Assembly: GCA_028023455.1 (NCBI GenBank)
Contig: JAQFVV010006197.1
Span: forward strand, 19,033,254 to 19,097,253
Source: Epiperipatus broadwayi
Taxonomy: Eukaryota; Onychophora; Udeonychophora; Euonychophora; Peripatidae
DNA length: 64,000 nucleotides
Direction: 5' to 3'
The position numbers and the translations under genes are program-made. The notes below the pieces were generated by a model. That model did not search any database. It was not told the origin of the DNA and saw only the letters and a program-made list of their open reading frames with translations. This document shows positions 49,181 to 60,399 of this stretch, piece by piece; positions within the stretch are counted from its first letter, which is position 1; every line of letters starts with the position of its first letter.

Positions 49181-49800
49181 TTAAAGAATGCAAAATCAAT
49201 TATTAATATTTTTTATGCAGATGTTTAAGCAATCATTTCCATTTCTTTTTTTTTTTTGCGTGTGTGTTATGTGTTATTTAAATTGTATTAAATTTAAATT
49301 GGGTGTGGATAGCTATATAGATTCGTTAAATTATGTTAGTTTAAAGGGGGTTTTGATTTCGGACTATTTGTTTCGTAGTTGTGTCAATGCTGGTGGAGAG
49401 ATATATGGACATTTACATCGATGTAATGTGAAGTGTGTTAGCACATAGGATGATGAGTCCAACTGAATGCATGACCCCAAAGAGGTAGTCATAGCATTGC
49501 AATGGACACAGATGTATTTCCTGTGCCATTGATCCATTCCAGCTCTATGGATTGAGACAAAAAGACGGCAAGATAGACCGCTCTTCCATCCATACGAAGC
49601 ATTATTTTTATTGTATTACATGCATGATTCCTTCACTAGACAGATGTCCATTTCCTATACTGGATGAAGAACATATTTTCTCCAATAATATCATGCTGTT
49701 CAGATGCACATTCCTGTCGGCATGATTCTATGCTAACATGTTCACATTGCATTGATTGCGATTATATATCTGGAAGCAAGCATTAGTTTGGCTATGAACT
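49180..49800. other. Unassigned GC-richer block
   Basis: Noticeably richer in G+C and CpG than its surroundings. A plus-strand frame ends at 49448 with SDYLFRSCVNAGGEIYGHLH and then CNVKCVST; it follows a T-rich tract (about 49245-49256). The next 300 bases hold mixed-composition sequence without an open frame. I recognise neither a transposon nor a gene family. Confidence 0.35.
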
Positions 49801-52800
49801 TTTAGTCTGAGATTGAATGATTTGTTTTGAAAAACTATTAACTGTGGAATCTATGTAGCATATATATACTCAACATTATAAAACAAATTTATTAAAATCC
49901 ATCTGTGCAAATTTATAAAATTTAAATTATAAAAATAAAATAATAGTAAATTTAAAAATCATCTTTATTCATCAATTGTTAAATATTCATATCGTCAATA
50001 AATCTTTTTGTGTGTGTTAATTCTGGCAGTAGCTTATTCATTTATTTTATTGAAATCTTTTTTTTTCTTCTCTCTTGAAATATATTTTAAGAAGTTATAT
50101 TATTATATTATTATATCTGTCAGAGTTTAAATTCATGTAAGATCTTGGGTTAGAAATAAAAGAAGACTTCCTTCTGCTTGTAAGTAAACTAATGACAAAC
50201 AAGGTTATTGTTGGTCACTAGAACAAATAGTTTAATTTTGGGCATTCCTAGTTATTATAAGAATATCATCATTGATTTTTTTGTTTTCATCACAAATAAT
50301 TTATAAAATTATTTGCTTTAATACACCTATTCACAATTCAAATAATAGTAGAACATGGAGATTTTGTCAGGTAGGTATGGAATTCCAAAGCAAACTTAAG
50401 ATCTTATTTAAGTGACAAGCCAATATAAACAACTCAGAAAAACATTTAATATTAGTAAATGCATATCTAGATATCTTTAAGTAGAAGATTAAGATAATAT
50501 GGACTGATCAGATAATTGACAATATGTTTATTCATAGTAATTATCTTTCATTAAATATATAAATATTTACATATTTATTAAAAAGATACTTAAAATGTAT
50601 GAACATCTCTGCAACAACTGCTTGAGCTTAAGTGATTTTCATTATCTCAATGTTAGCAAATGCAATCCCTGTAACATTGTTAAATCATAGACACTAACAA
50701 CAAGTGAACACACAAATGAATATGAGATGTGTACATTTTCTGCCCATCCAAAATCTTGTTTTTATATATTGATAATCTCAATCAAAAACAGTTAATAAAA
50801 TATATATGTATGTGAAAACATAATTAACTGTCACCATTACTAAACAATAACCAATATAAGATATTTCTAAATTGTGAGGTTAGATGATATCAGTATAGTA
50901 TCTCTGTATTATAAAATCATTCATAACTTCACATTTTAAAAAAGTTACAGAAAGTCACCCTCTAAAATTTTGAAAAAAAAAAAAACAGTTTAATTCACTT
51001 CATGTAAGTTTTAAATATTAACAAACACATATATTTATACGATTGTAAAAACAAACACATATATGATTATTTAACTTCAGGGTGACTCAAGAGAATTATA
51101 ACAATACATTAATTTGTGTTAAATTGATTATCTTGGCTAGTGGCTCTTTTTGTTTCAAAAATATCCTTATCTGTTTACGTAAATGTATAATTATTGCATA
51201 AATATTCTTCCCATTCACCTAATTCCAAAAGAACTGAATTATTATTAAATCATATTATCAACTTTTTTTTTTAAAATTCAGGTTTCAATTCTGAACTAAA
51301 TGCAAGATTATGCCAATACTTTCTCAAGGAAATAAAAATATTTCCTTGAGAAAAAAATGTTCGTAAGTTCAATAGTTATTTATATTAGAACATTACTATT
51401 ATTTTTTAATATACTCTATTTAAATAGTGAATAAGTGTGTGTATACATATTCAGTAAATTACAAAACATAATTTAAGAACAGACAATAAATATAATAACA
51501 AAAAAAAAGTAACAGTATCAAAGAAAGAGAGATGGGAGAAAAATATATATATAGAGAGAGAAAAGAGATACTGAAAACTAACTTGGTCAGTAAATTGTCT
51601 GAACATTTTCCAACCATAAAACAAAAGGACTATGGAAATAGTCCACTATAGAATTTCAGTATTTACTTCTTTTATCATGTTACTATTGTTTACTTTTTTT
51701 CTTATTAATATTATTTATTTTTTAAATTTGTTTAGTTTCAACTATTTTAGTTATTGTTAGACATACAGGAAGTCCTACTTCATAAATCTGAATTACTCAA
51801 ACATATTTTCAAAATATATAAATGCAAGACAGTAAAAAAAAAAGAAACAATACACAAGTCAGCATAGGCATCATACCTATGAACACCTTATGATATTTGT
51901 AGCCTTTATTTCATTTGTTAAAAAATATTTTCCTATTCTATACAATGTCTATTGATAAATGTGTACTTAAAGCAAAAGTTTGATTTACAGAGAATCTAAT
52001 TTAAGCAAAACATTGAGAAATGGATTATTCACTTATGTCCACAACTTTCTGTATACAATACAATCCCATTACATTGCTTAAAAAATTTATATAGACTTTA
52101 CCAATTATTACTATTTTTCTCTTTCCTTTCTTTTTACTTTAATATTTATTGTTGGATGAAATCTTTATAGTATATTATAGTTTCTTAGTTTAAGCAAGAC
52201 ATTTCTAAAAATTTTACATTTTTATTTAGAAAAAGCTGAAAGGTTTGCTACATGGAATAGATTATTATAGTATATAAATAAAGTATGTTGTATTCAATAA
52301 TTTAATGCCAACATTAAGACAGTATGAATAACTAAATATAAAAATAAATATGCTTGAAAATAATTTTATATAATATTACTCTAGTTGTGTGTTGGTTAGT
52401 GGTTTGGAAAATCATGTGTTATTCAATCACCAAAAATACAAGAAAAAACAATACTTCCATTTACTTGACAAAACTAAAAACTCCTCCTTCCCCACACTTT
52501 ATCCAGTTGAGCATTAATGAGTAGAAAACTTTAATTGTTAGAGAGCACTATTCTATTATGTTAAACTAGACAGATAGTTTAGTAGTTAAAATTTTATATG
52601 TATACAAATTCAAAAACTTTTGAATATAGAACTCAAATCTTAGCATGCCTTTAAACAACATCAATGAATTAGCACTTCTTTAACTTCCATAATTGCTGGT
52701 TGCTTCTTTGAGTGGCTCTACCTATTTTTTCTTTATGAAAATGTCTGACCGCAATTAAGTTTTAAGTTAACCTAGAAAAAACTTTTATGGAAATTTATGA

Positions 52801-54215
52801 AATACTAGAGTTTTTGACAATATCTCAATGAGACAATCACAAACATATTATAGGAATTAATTTAGAAAAAAATATATATTGAAAATGTCTTTCTCATAAA
52901 AAAAAAAAAATTGTAATAAAATTTTTTTTATATAAAAAGTGGTTCTTCATGACAGAGGAACTTTATGCACTTATTTGCCATTTCCATTTTCTGGATTTTA
53001 GAATTAGATGGATTCTGGAAATTATTTCAGATAGCTGAGAAGTTTCCAAATAAGCTCAATTGTTTCAGATAGTGGTTGACCCAACTAGTCATATTATATA
53101 GTTATTCTTAGCTGAAAAATAAAATCAGATATCAAAGTTTGGTTAGTTAAGAATAAAAGCTCTGATTATAAATGAAAAATAATGTCTCCACTCCAGTCTC
53201 AACAAGTTTAGTATAGGTATAGGTGTTGAGCTTATAATTTAGTAGCAATGGTAAATTCATAGTTACATTGGTAGATCTGATTTCATTTTCATTGTGGCAA
53301 TTATTATAAATTTCCCTAATTATCATTGTAGCATCATTTCATTTCCCCGCCTTCTTCATTCCTTAGTATTATACTATAAGTTTCAAGACATCCTCAAAGA
53401 ATGTGTTTCATTAATATAAAAACCTTATATATACATATCATGCACACTAATTCTTACAACAAAAGAAAGAAAAATAATTGGGTGGCAAATATTTTTAAAA
53501 TGGATCTTCTTTAGAATCGTCAACAGCTGCTTCATTATCGAATCTACCCTTTTAATCAAACTTAGTTTTTTGTGTTATGAAGCAAACTTTTTTGGCCTGT
53601 AGATAAAATTTTGTGCAGGATTTTGGCAAATCATTTATAATGCAAATATCACACAAAACTTGAAATGTGATCAACAATAATAGTCATCGATTACTAAAAC
53701 ATCCTGATTGTTAGAATTTACTACGATGTGTGTTGCAAAAAATAAATATCATTAGTTTAATAAATAATTTTATTGAACTTTTCAATTTATTTCATTTAAC
53801 TTTTCACTAAAATAAAATTTAAATTATTTTAAGAACAACAAGATCAAACAAAACTAAAATGTGAATATAATAAATTCTGAACATTAAGAATTAAAAAAAA
53901 ATTCTTAGTAATTTTTTTTTTTTAAATCAAAATTTTTTTTTTCTCAGCTATAAAGTGTTGATGTTTAAATAAATAAAATAGATTTTTCAATTTAAATAAT
54001 AAAATTATCAAGCAATATAGCATACAAAACACTTTCACAATTATACAAAAGTCGTTTATTCACACAAAAATAGTTTTATTCATAAATTACATTTATCAGC
54101 AATTACAATAATGTTTGATGATAATTCTTTCAATAATCTTAACAATTTATATCATTTGATAATATATCTACAAAATTATGCTAATTTAAAACATTTAATT
54201 AGCAAACTGCTCATT
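49800..54215. other. Featureless AT-rich DNA
   Basis: About 4.4 kb without recognisable coding, RNA or transposon sequence apart from the hairpin at 51320. It contains homopolymers and a short (TA)(GA) tract near 51545. Confidence 0.45.
51320..51353. repeat. Perfect 15-bp hairpin, 4-nt loop
   Basis: tttctcaaggaaata (51320-51334) pairs with tatttccttgagaaa (51339-51353). It is stem-loop shaped like a terminator, but in a eukaryotic context it has no such implication. Confidence 0.75.
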
Positions 54216-54220
54216 TAAAT

Positions 54221-54338
54221 GTGCAATAGTAAAAGAGTGATGGTCTTATAAGATTAAAGGTTCACAAATCAAATCCCAACTTGTCATGCCTAATGCTCAA
54301 ACATCACTTGACCTTTCAAGCAATTAACCATTAAATTA
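54221..54338 (+). mobile_element. SINE family 2 copy
   Basis: gtgcaatagtaaaagagtga (box A region), AAGGTTCACAAATCAAATCC (box B region), CTAATGCTCAAACATCACTT, GACCTTTCAAGCAATTAACC. It matches the 41841 and 59621 copies along its whole length. Confidence 0.65.
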
Positions 54339-54339
54339 T

Positions 54340-55675
54340 TTAAGAAATAATATACCCATATATATTTAATTTATGTAGTTCTCAGTATTATAAATTCAAA
54401 TTACAATTTTTAAAATTAAATTGCCAAACAAAAAAAAAATATTCCAGAAACTTAAAAAACTAAAAAGCATAAAAAGTTCTTTAAAAAGAAAAGGATTATC
54501 TCATGTTTGATTTAAGCACATTAAAAAATAGAAAATAACTGAAAGTGATACAATACAAAAGTAGAAGCAGACAAGATAGTCAATGTTATTACAGAGTTGC
54601 ATTATCAAAATAAATTTTCTATAAAAATATATAAAGTAGATCAGCAAATGTTTGTAAGTAATAATCTCTTTAAAACTGAATATGTATTACTTGATAATAA
54701 GTTGACTTTTGTCAATAGTAAAAGTCTGTGATAAAGTCAAAACATTAAATTCCAATTTTGCCTCACATCTTCACTTATTTTCTTTAAAACTGTATTCAGT
54801 ATGTTTATATATTTTAAATTATGCTATAGAAAACAAATTGCAGGATGAAGTCTGCTAAAATGAACAAATTATTTCCAGAAAGTCATCTGTTATACAATTG
54901 ATTTGTTGTAGTTTATATTGAAATAATATTTCTCTAGGAGTTATTTATTAATGTCCCACAGCCAAGAACAAAGTTACCATTCAAAACTACCATTTAAGAA
55001 ATATATATATAGAAGTAATTTCTATACAATTGTATTTAAAAATGACTACACTTTTAAAAATAAAAAATTAAAACTTCAACCTACATATCCTAATAAACAT
55101 TCCAATCATTTACTTTAGCTTTTTGTGAGGTAATGTGCAACAATTGTCCTATCTGCATAGAACCTTCATCATATCTTGTAATGCTATGCAATCCACTTCA
55201 TTTCCTGAATCCAACTAATATTACTTTGCTGGTAATATAGTCCTTTACAGGAACAGAATGCATCAATTCTTCAAACAACTGCTTAACCTTTTTACAAATG
55301 ATTGCATAATTCTGCTTTGAATGCATATTGGCAATACATTAGTTGCAACGTAAATGACTTAAATCAAAAATAACTTAGTAAATTTAAATTGCTATCCATT
55401 TTATAACTTTCTCTGTTAGAAATAATATTTTTTTTTCATTTCAGTACTGATCTTTTTTTTACACTATTGCATAATAATGATGTCAGAAGTTTTATCAAAG
55501 CTGAAATGCAGTAAAAAGTTTTACATATATGATTGAGCTAATAGTATTTGTTGGGATATTTTTTATTTCAACCAATAGCATTCATCAATTTAAGATTTCC
55601 ATACTTAGTGCTTAATTTTCTATAATTCTAATGGACATTAATATAATTTGTTTGAAAATCTTATAATTAACATTA
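54340..55675. other. AT-rich DNA, nothing assignable
   Basis: No recognised element or gene. Confidence 0.45.
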
Positions 55676-57590
55676 ATCAGCTTTCAAATTCTAGTTTTAT
55701 GATCAGAGCTAAAATTATTGCAGTATATGCATGTTCAAGAATATTAATAAGAGATAAAATAAGTACAAAATTTAAAATTTCAACAAAATTTTGGTAAGTT
55801 TCTGTCACTTTTAATGGATTTTGGTTTTGAAAGCTTTTTTCATCAAAATTTCATCATTATTAATTTTTTTAATATCAAACATTAACCTTTAAACCAATAC
55901 AAATTCCTATTGGTCTAGTGAATTAAAGTTCTGAACTTTTGATTGGTCATTTACAGAATCAGTGATAAAAATATATTCATCTTTTAATATTGTATTCATT
56001 TTAGTTTTGTTTGTAAAAAGTAAATTAATAATTTGTCAGATTATGAAAGTGAACAAAAGTTTTTTCAAAAATAAATTTCTATTTATAATTCTAAAAATAA
56101 TCTATAGCAGAAAACCTAAAACAAATGTTTGTAACCTATTAGAAAATGCAGCATATATCATTGATATCTTTCTCAATTTACATTCGTGGAAAAATAAAGA
56201 ATTTTTACTAAAATCTTAACTATTCTTCTAAAAAAAATTATATTTTCAGCATATTTTATCAAAATAATTTATAATATGTAAAAAATACTCTAAAATATAT
56301 ATTTTTGTTTTGAAAATCAAAACAAAGAACTTAGACCTATCAACATCATTGACAAGTGCTCCCTTTTGTTGAAAATGAGAAACAACCAATCAGTGCTTTG
56401 GAAAATCCACCTTCTCCCATTGTTATAGCTTGAAATTTAAATATTATTAATTTTTTACTTGTAAAATAATTCTAGAGAGGGAAGCATCTTATGGTACATT
56501 TTTAGCTTTAAAATGAATGTAAATTCTCTACAATAATATAAAAATTGTCAGTTTTAGAGCGACTTGAAGCCGTGAACATTGGATGCTAGTATATGGTTAA
56601 TGAGCTTTCAAATTCTAGTTTTATGGCACATAGTTAAAATTATTTCAATAGACATATATAAGTAAATACTTTTTAAAAAAATTTGTACATTTTTATCAGT
56701 AGATATAAAATAAAATTTGGCTCAGAACAGCATGTCAGTTATGTGTCGTAGCTGATTGGTTGAAATTTCATTTTCTTTTTTTAATTACATAAAAACTATA
56801 AGCATGATGTCAACAGAAATATGGGCATTTGATCCATCATAAAAATATCTTTTGAATGCCATCTTTTTGATTGAAATTGGAAGAAATTTGAATTTTATAT
56901 GAATGTTTTTTTAAACAGGCGGAGTTAATTTTTTTCTATTTTGGTTTATTTTCTAGTTTACACAAAGTGATAAAGGTAGAAAATTGTAAATGACCTGATT
57001 ATATAATGAAAATGGATTAAAAATATGCAGGTCATTCACATTCAAGGCCTATAATGGGATATCAACATAATCGCAGAATATATATCCTAAGTAGATTTTT
57101 TAAAATTTTTTTAATAATATTTTAAAATTATTAATATAATTTGTATAATTTATTAATTTGCGTTTATATTGGTGTAAGTGTGTGTAATATATAAATTATT
57201 ATTCATATGTACAGTAATTTTGTATCTTTGATATTAATAATTTATTATGTTTATATGGTATGTTTGTGTTTACTCTTGCGTGTTGTATAACAAGTAATGA
57301 TTTACTTACTGGGCATAGTACCATGTGAAAATTTAAACACTTAAAACTAATAAAAGGGAGATTTCAAATGATGTTTATGTAGTAGTAGCCACATTGGTTA
57401 TGCATATACCACATGAAATTGTATGCAGACAAAGAATCATTTTGATTCTTGCCTATGCCTTGATACTCATGCTGTGAAATTAGTAGTTTTGCAATATCTT
57501 GCATCACATTATTTTCAAGTCTATAGCTAGCAAGTGAGCTATATGCAAATAAATTGTATCTTTGTGGGACAATAAATATAACAAGATAGC

Positions 57591-57646
57591 ATCACTGGTG
57601 TGCATAAAGAATATAAATATCACTGATGTACATAAAAAATATAAAA
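57591..57646 (+). repeat. Two 28-bp tandem units
   Basis: atcactggtgtgcataaaga plus atataaat at 57591-57618 is repeated with three base changes at 57619-57646. Confidence 0.85.
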
Positions 57647-57797
57647 TGAAGAGATGAAACTCAATTTATCAGTGATATAGACAGTAGTCTACAATTTCTA
57701 GTTTTAGCTAGAGAAAAAGCCAATTGCTATTATGACAAATGCATGTCTATCTTCTGGAAATGATTTATTTTTATTAGAATGAATCTTTTTCTTATAG

Positions 57798-57868
57798 ACA
57801 CTTTTGAAAGTTGATAACTTTTGGGTACAAGATTGTTTTGGAGATTCTGAAGCTATGGATTATCTCAG
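57798..57868 (+). CDS. Candidate internal exon, 71 nt, host gene unknown
   Basis: A pyrimidine-rich tract ending tctttttcttatag is followed by 71 nt and then CTCAG with gtaagaaat, a near-consensus donor. Of the three frames only one is open. It encodes TLLKVDNFWVQDC followed by FGDSEAMDYL, entering in phase 0 and leaving in phase 2. The peptide has balanced residue use, unlike the K/N/I/F-rich chance frames elsewhere here, and the segment is less AT-rich than its flanks. The FWVQ string is reminiscent of Tudor-type domains, but that is far too little for a function. If real, the host gene is on the plus strand with very long introns and the rest of it is outside the window. No second exon can be joined with confidence. 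Confidence 0.42.
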
Positions 57869-58083
57869 GTAAGAAATATTATACATGGTTTAAAAAATAA
57901 TTTTGTGAGAAATACAAAAAAATATCACTGAAGATGTAATTTAAACTTAGTTAATGATAAATTAGAAATTATGAATGAACAATAAAGTAATAATTATATC
58001 GGATGTTGTAATTTCTTTTTTCCCTTATTTTTTAAATGATAATGACTATTTGTCTTAGACTTATTGTTTTCCTTTGTTTTTCT

Positions 58084-58688
58084 AGTTTCTATTAATAATA
58101 GTTTTAACAAGGCTGTAAACCTTAGCAATGAGCATCTGAAAAAATCGTCACTAGGGACCTCTGTAGGTCTTTAAAACACATGCTTACGCTATGAAGAAAA
58201 GAGAGAATCCCTTCTTTACTTCGACCTACTTTTATATATAAATAGGTGAAGCAGAAGTGTTTTGATCTAAGAGTGTGAAGCTATTAAATACTTCACTAAT
58301 TAAGTCCACAATTCTTATAATACATTCATACTCGCGAAATCTTACGATTTACTACGAGTTAATGAAAAGATCTTATAGTAAGAAATATATTACGATAATT
58401 TAAAGTTGTAATTATAAATTTTATTAAACGCTCACTATTATTTCAGTAATAGCTTCACACTCTTAGATCAAAACACTTCTGCTTCACCTATTTATATATA
58501 AAAGTAGGTCGAAGTAAAGAAGGGATTCTCTCTTTTCTTCATAGCGTAAGCATGTGTTTTAAAGACCTACAGAGGTCCCTAGTGACGATTTTTTCAGACG
58601 CTCATTGCTAAGGTTTACAGCCTTGTTAAAACTATTACTGAAATAATAGTGAGCGTTTAATAAAATTTATAATTACAGTTTCTATTAA
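58084..58688. mobile_element. Fold-back element with nested inverted repeats and 12-bp flanking repeat
   Basis: The 581-bp insert 58096-58676 is bordered by the perfect direct repeat agtttctattaa (58084-58095 and 58677-58688). Inside, arm A (58096-58286, 191 bp) and arm A' (58447-58637, 191 bp) are inverted and differ at one base (AGCATCTG against AGCGTCTG). A second inverted pair of 45 bp, 58408-58452 and 58632-58676, is identical and flanks A', overlapping it by 6 bp. The order is A, spacer of 121 bp, B, A', B'. The whole insert is CpG-rich for this window, consistent with recent arrival. It has no open frame, so any movement would need an enzyme from elsewhere. It does not match hAT (8-bp duplication), mariner (TA) or any family I know. 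I infer a non-autonomous fold-back transposon. Confidence 0.85.
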
Positions 58689-59620
58689 TGTAAATGTTTT
58701 TGCTCTAACATTATTAAAACTGAAGTTATTGTGAACGTTGTGTCTCAGGTCAGTTTTTTAAAAAAATTCAATATGGTGCCTGAAAACAGAACTAGTTAAA
58801 CATCAAATAGTAAGCCGACATCAAATTTTGTTTGTATGGCACATGGCTAAAATTATTACATTACAAACATCTAGAAAAATATTTTTTGTTAAAAATATGT
58901 ATAATATTTTTACCATTAGAGATAAGTGAATTAAATGAATAAGTTTTAGATTTCCACTATTTTGCAAGATTTTTTGATTTTTTTTATCTCAATGTCAAGC
59001 AGTTTTCAAATTTATTTTTCTAGCTAAGATTACTTTAGTATATGCACCTAGAATACTTTTAAATAAATCATGTACAACATGTATTCTTAATTTTTGAATT
59101 TTTTTATGTGAACATTAATCCACTTTCAAATTTTACTTTTTATGGCTTATGGCAGAAATTATCCCAGTATATACATTTAAAAAAATACTTTAAAACAAAA
59201 ATATATGCAGTACAATAGTTTTTACTGTTAGAAATGGATAAATAAGCTAAATCAATAACCATATTTCTTATGGAAACGATGGGTTCTGTTGTAGGGTTTA
59301 TTGTGTGATTTTGCATTTGTTGTGTAAATTATAATTTATTGAGAAAAAAATAATAATTCTATTAATTATTCACTTTAAAAGCCTCCATTGCAGCAGATCT
59401 CTCTGTACAAAGTTTTTATAAAATATATTTTCTATTTGTTTTACATTTTTCATTATTTTTCCAATAAATTTTGAAAATATTATGTCTTAAATTTAGAACT
59501 AAGCATAAAAACATAACTGTCATCAACAATAAGCATGAGAAAAAAACACACTAAAAATCAGTCAGATTTTTTAATAAATAGTCTATTGACATGTAACTAC
59601 TCCAATATTAACCCTATATG

Positions 59621-59731
59621 GTTTAGTGCAGTAATATCATAATAGATTTGAGAGCTAAAGGATTTTGAATCAATGTCCTACTTATCATATTAGTGCTCAA
59701 ATGTTACCTCTTAAGCAACAATCATTTAATT
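59621..59731 (+). mobile_element. SINE family 2 copy
   Basis: gtttagtgcagtaatatcat (box A region), AGAGCTAAAGGATTTTGAAT, CAATGTCC (box B remnant), ATTAGTGCTCAAATGTTACC, TCTTAAGCAACAATCATTTA. It aligns throughout with the 41841 and 54221 copies. Confidence 0.68.
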
Positions 59732-59739
59732 CCTTTTTT

Positions 59740-60300
59740 TAGTACTATGAAAAAAATGGTAACAGTGGACTTTGGAATAAAAAGTAAATAGATCAAAACT
59801 TCGCATTTTACATGACTTACCAAATAATAATGATTCAGTTATTTGTATTTTATTTTAGTAAACTACTTTGTCTTTAGCTAAAAATATATAAGGATTTATC
59901 AATAGTGATTTTCTACCTGAATAAACTATAGACTAATTAACTTAAAATATACCGAGATTTGCAAAAACAACAACAACAACAACACCTCTTTCAATTATAT
60001 ATATATAAAACTGCTAAATTTTGAATATGAACTCCAAGCCATGAGTATTTACGAGTCATAAGTGCCTATTTATGTGTTAGAGACTCTGACTTGCACTGAG
60101 TGGCACTTCTGTATGGATAGTTTTGCCTGTTTTAGTGGAGAGTTGCACAGTTAACAGACAAGCAGTATAAGAAAGAGACTTAAAGATCATAACAAAGTAT
60201 AAGCAAGTGAATGTTAGGATTAATATATAAAAAAAGTCAAAATAAAAATTCACGGAAGAGAGAGTGAATAGATATCATCAACCACGTATTAAGAAAATTT
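59740..60300. other. AT-rich DNA, nothing assignable
   Basis: Contains an (AAC)n microsatellite at about 59966-59982. No gene or element recognised. Confidence 0.45.
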
Positions 60301-60304
60301 AGTA

Positions 60305-60395
60305 ACTGAAAATGAAGCTGGTTTGGATAATGTTGATAAAATACCCAGAAAAAGATTACATGTTATATGGATAAGAGATCATCTTTGATGGAAAA
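60305..60395 (+). pseudogene. RTE LINE scrap
   Basis: CCCAGAAAAAGATTACATGT followed by TATATGGATAAGAGATC aligns with bases about 508-550 of the RTE copy at the window start (CCCAGAAAGAAACAACATGT, then GAGATGGATGGATGAAATA). Similarity upstream is marginal. Confidence 0.5.
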
Positions 60396-60399
60396 TAAT

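Larger units (their letters stand above)
55650..59250 (+). repeat. Cluster of diverged 120-180-bp repeats
   Basis: At least five copies of one unit lie in the same orientation at about 55655, 56575, 58800, 58990 and 59110. The unit runs: gaacattaat, CTTTCAAATTCTAGTTTTAT, GGCACATGGCTAAAATTATT, ACAGTATATGCA, a ctaGAA.ATACTTTTAAA block, a TTTTTACCATTAGAGATA-like block. The last two copies are about 122 bp apart and the previous step is about 180 bp, as in a decayed tandem array; the others are spaced more widely. The candidate exon at 57798 and the fold-back element at 58096 lie within this field. Nothing in the units looks coding. Confidence 0.6.

Noticed and set aside
52390-52670. Possible further SINE family 2 copies
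   Set aside because: Only short motifs resemble the family; order and spacing are not convincing.
57300-57360. Minus-strand 37-nt segment with acceptor and gtaagt donor
   Set aside because: Short, AT-rich, open in one frame by chance probability, and it conflicts with the stronger plus-strand exon candidate nearby.
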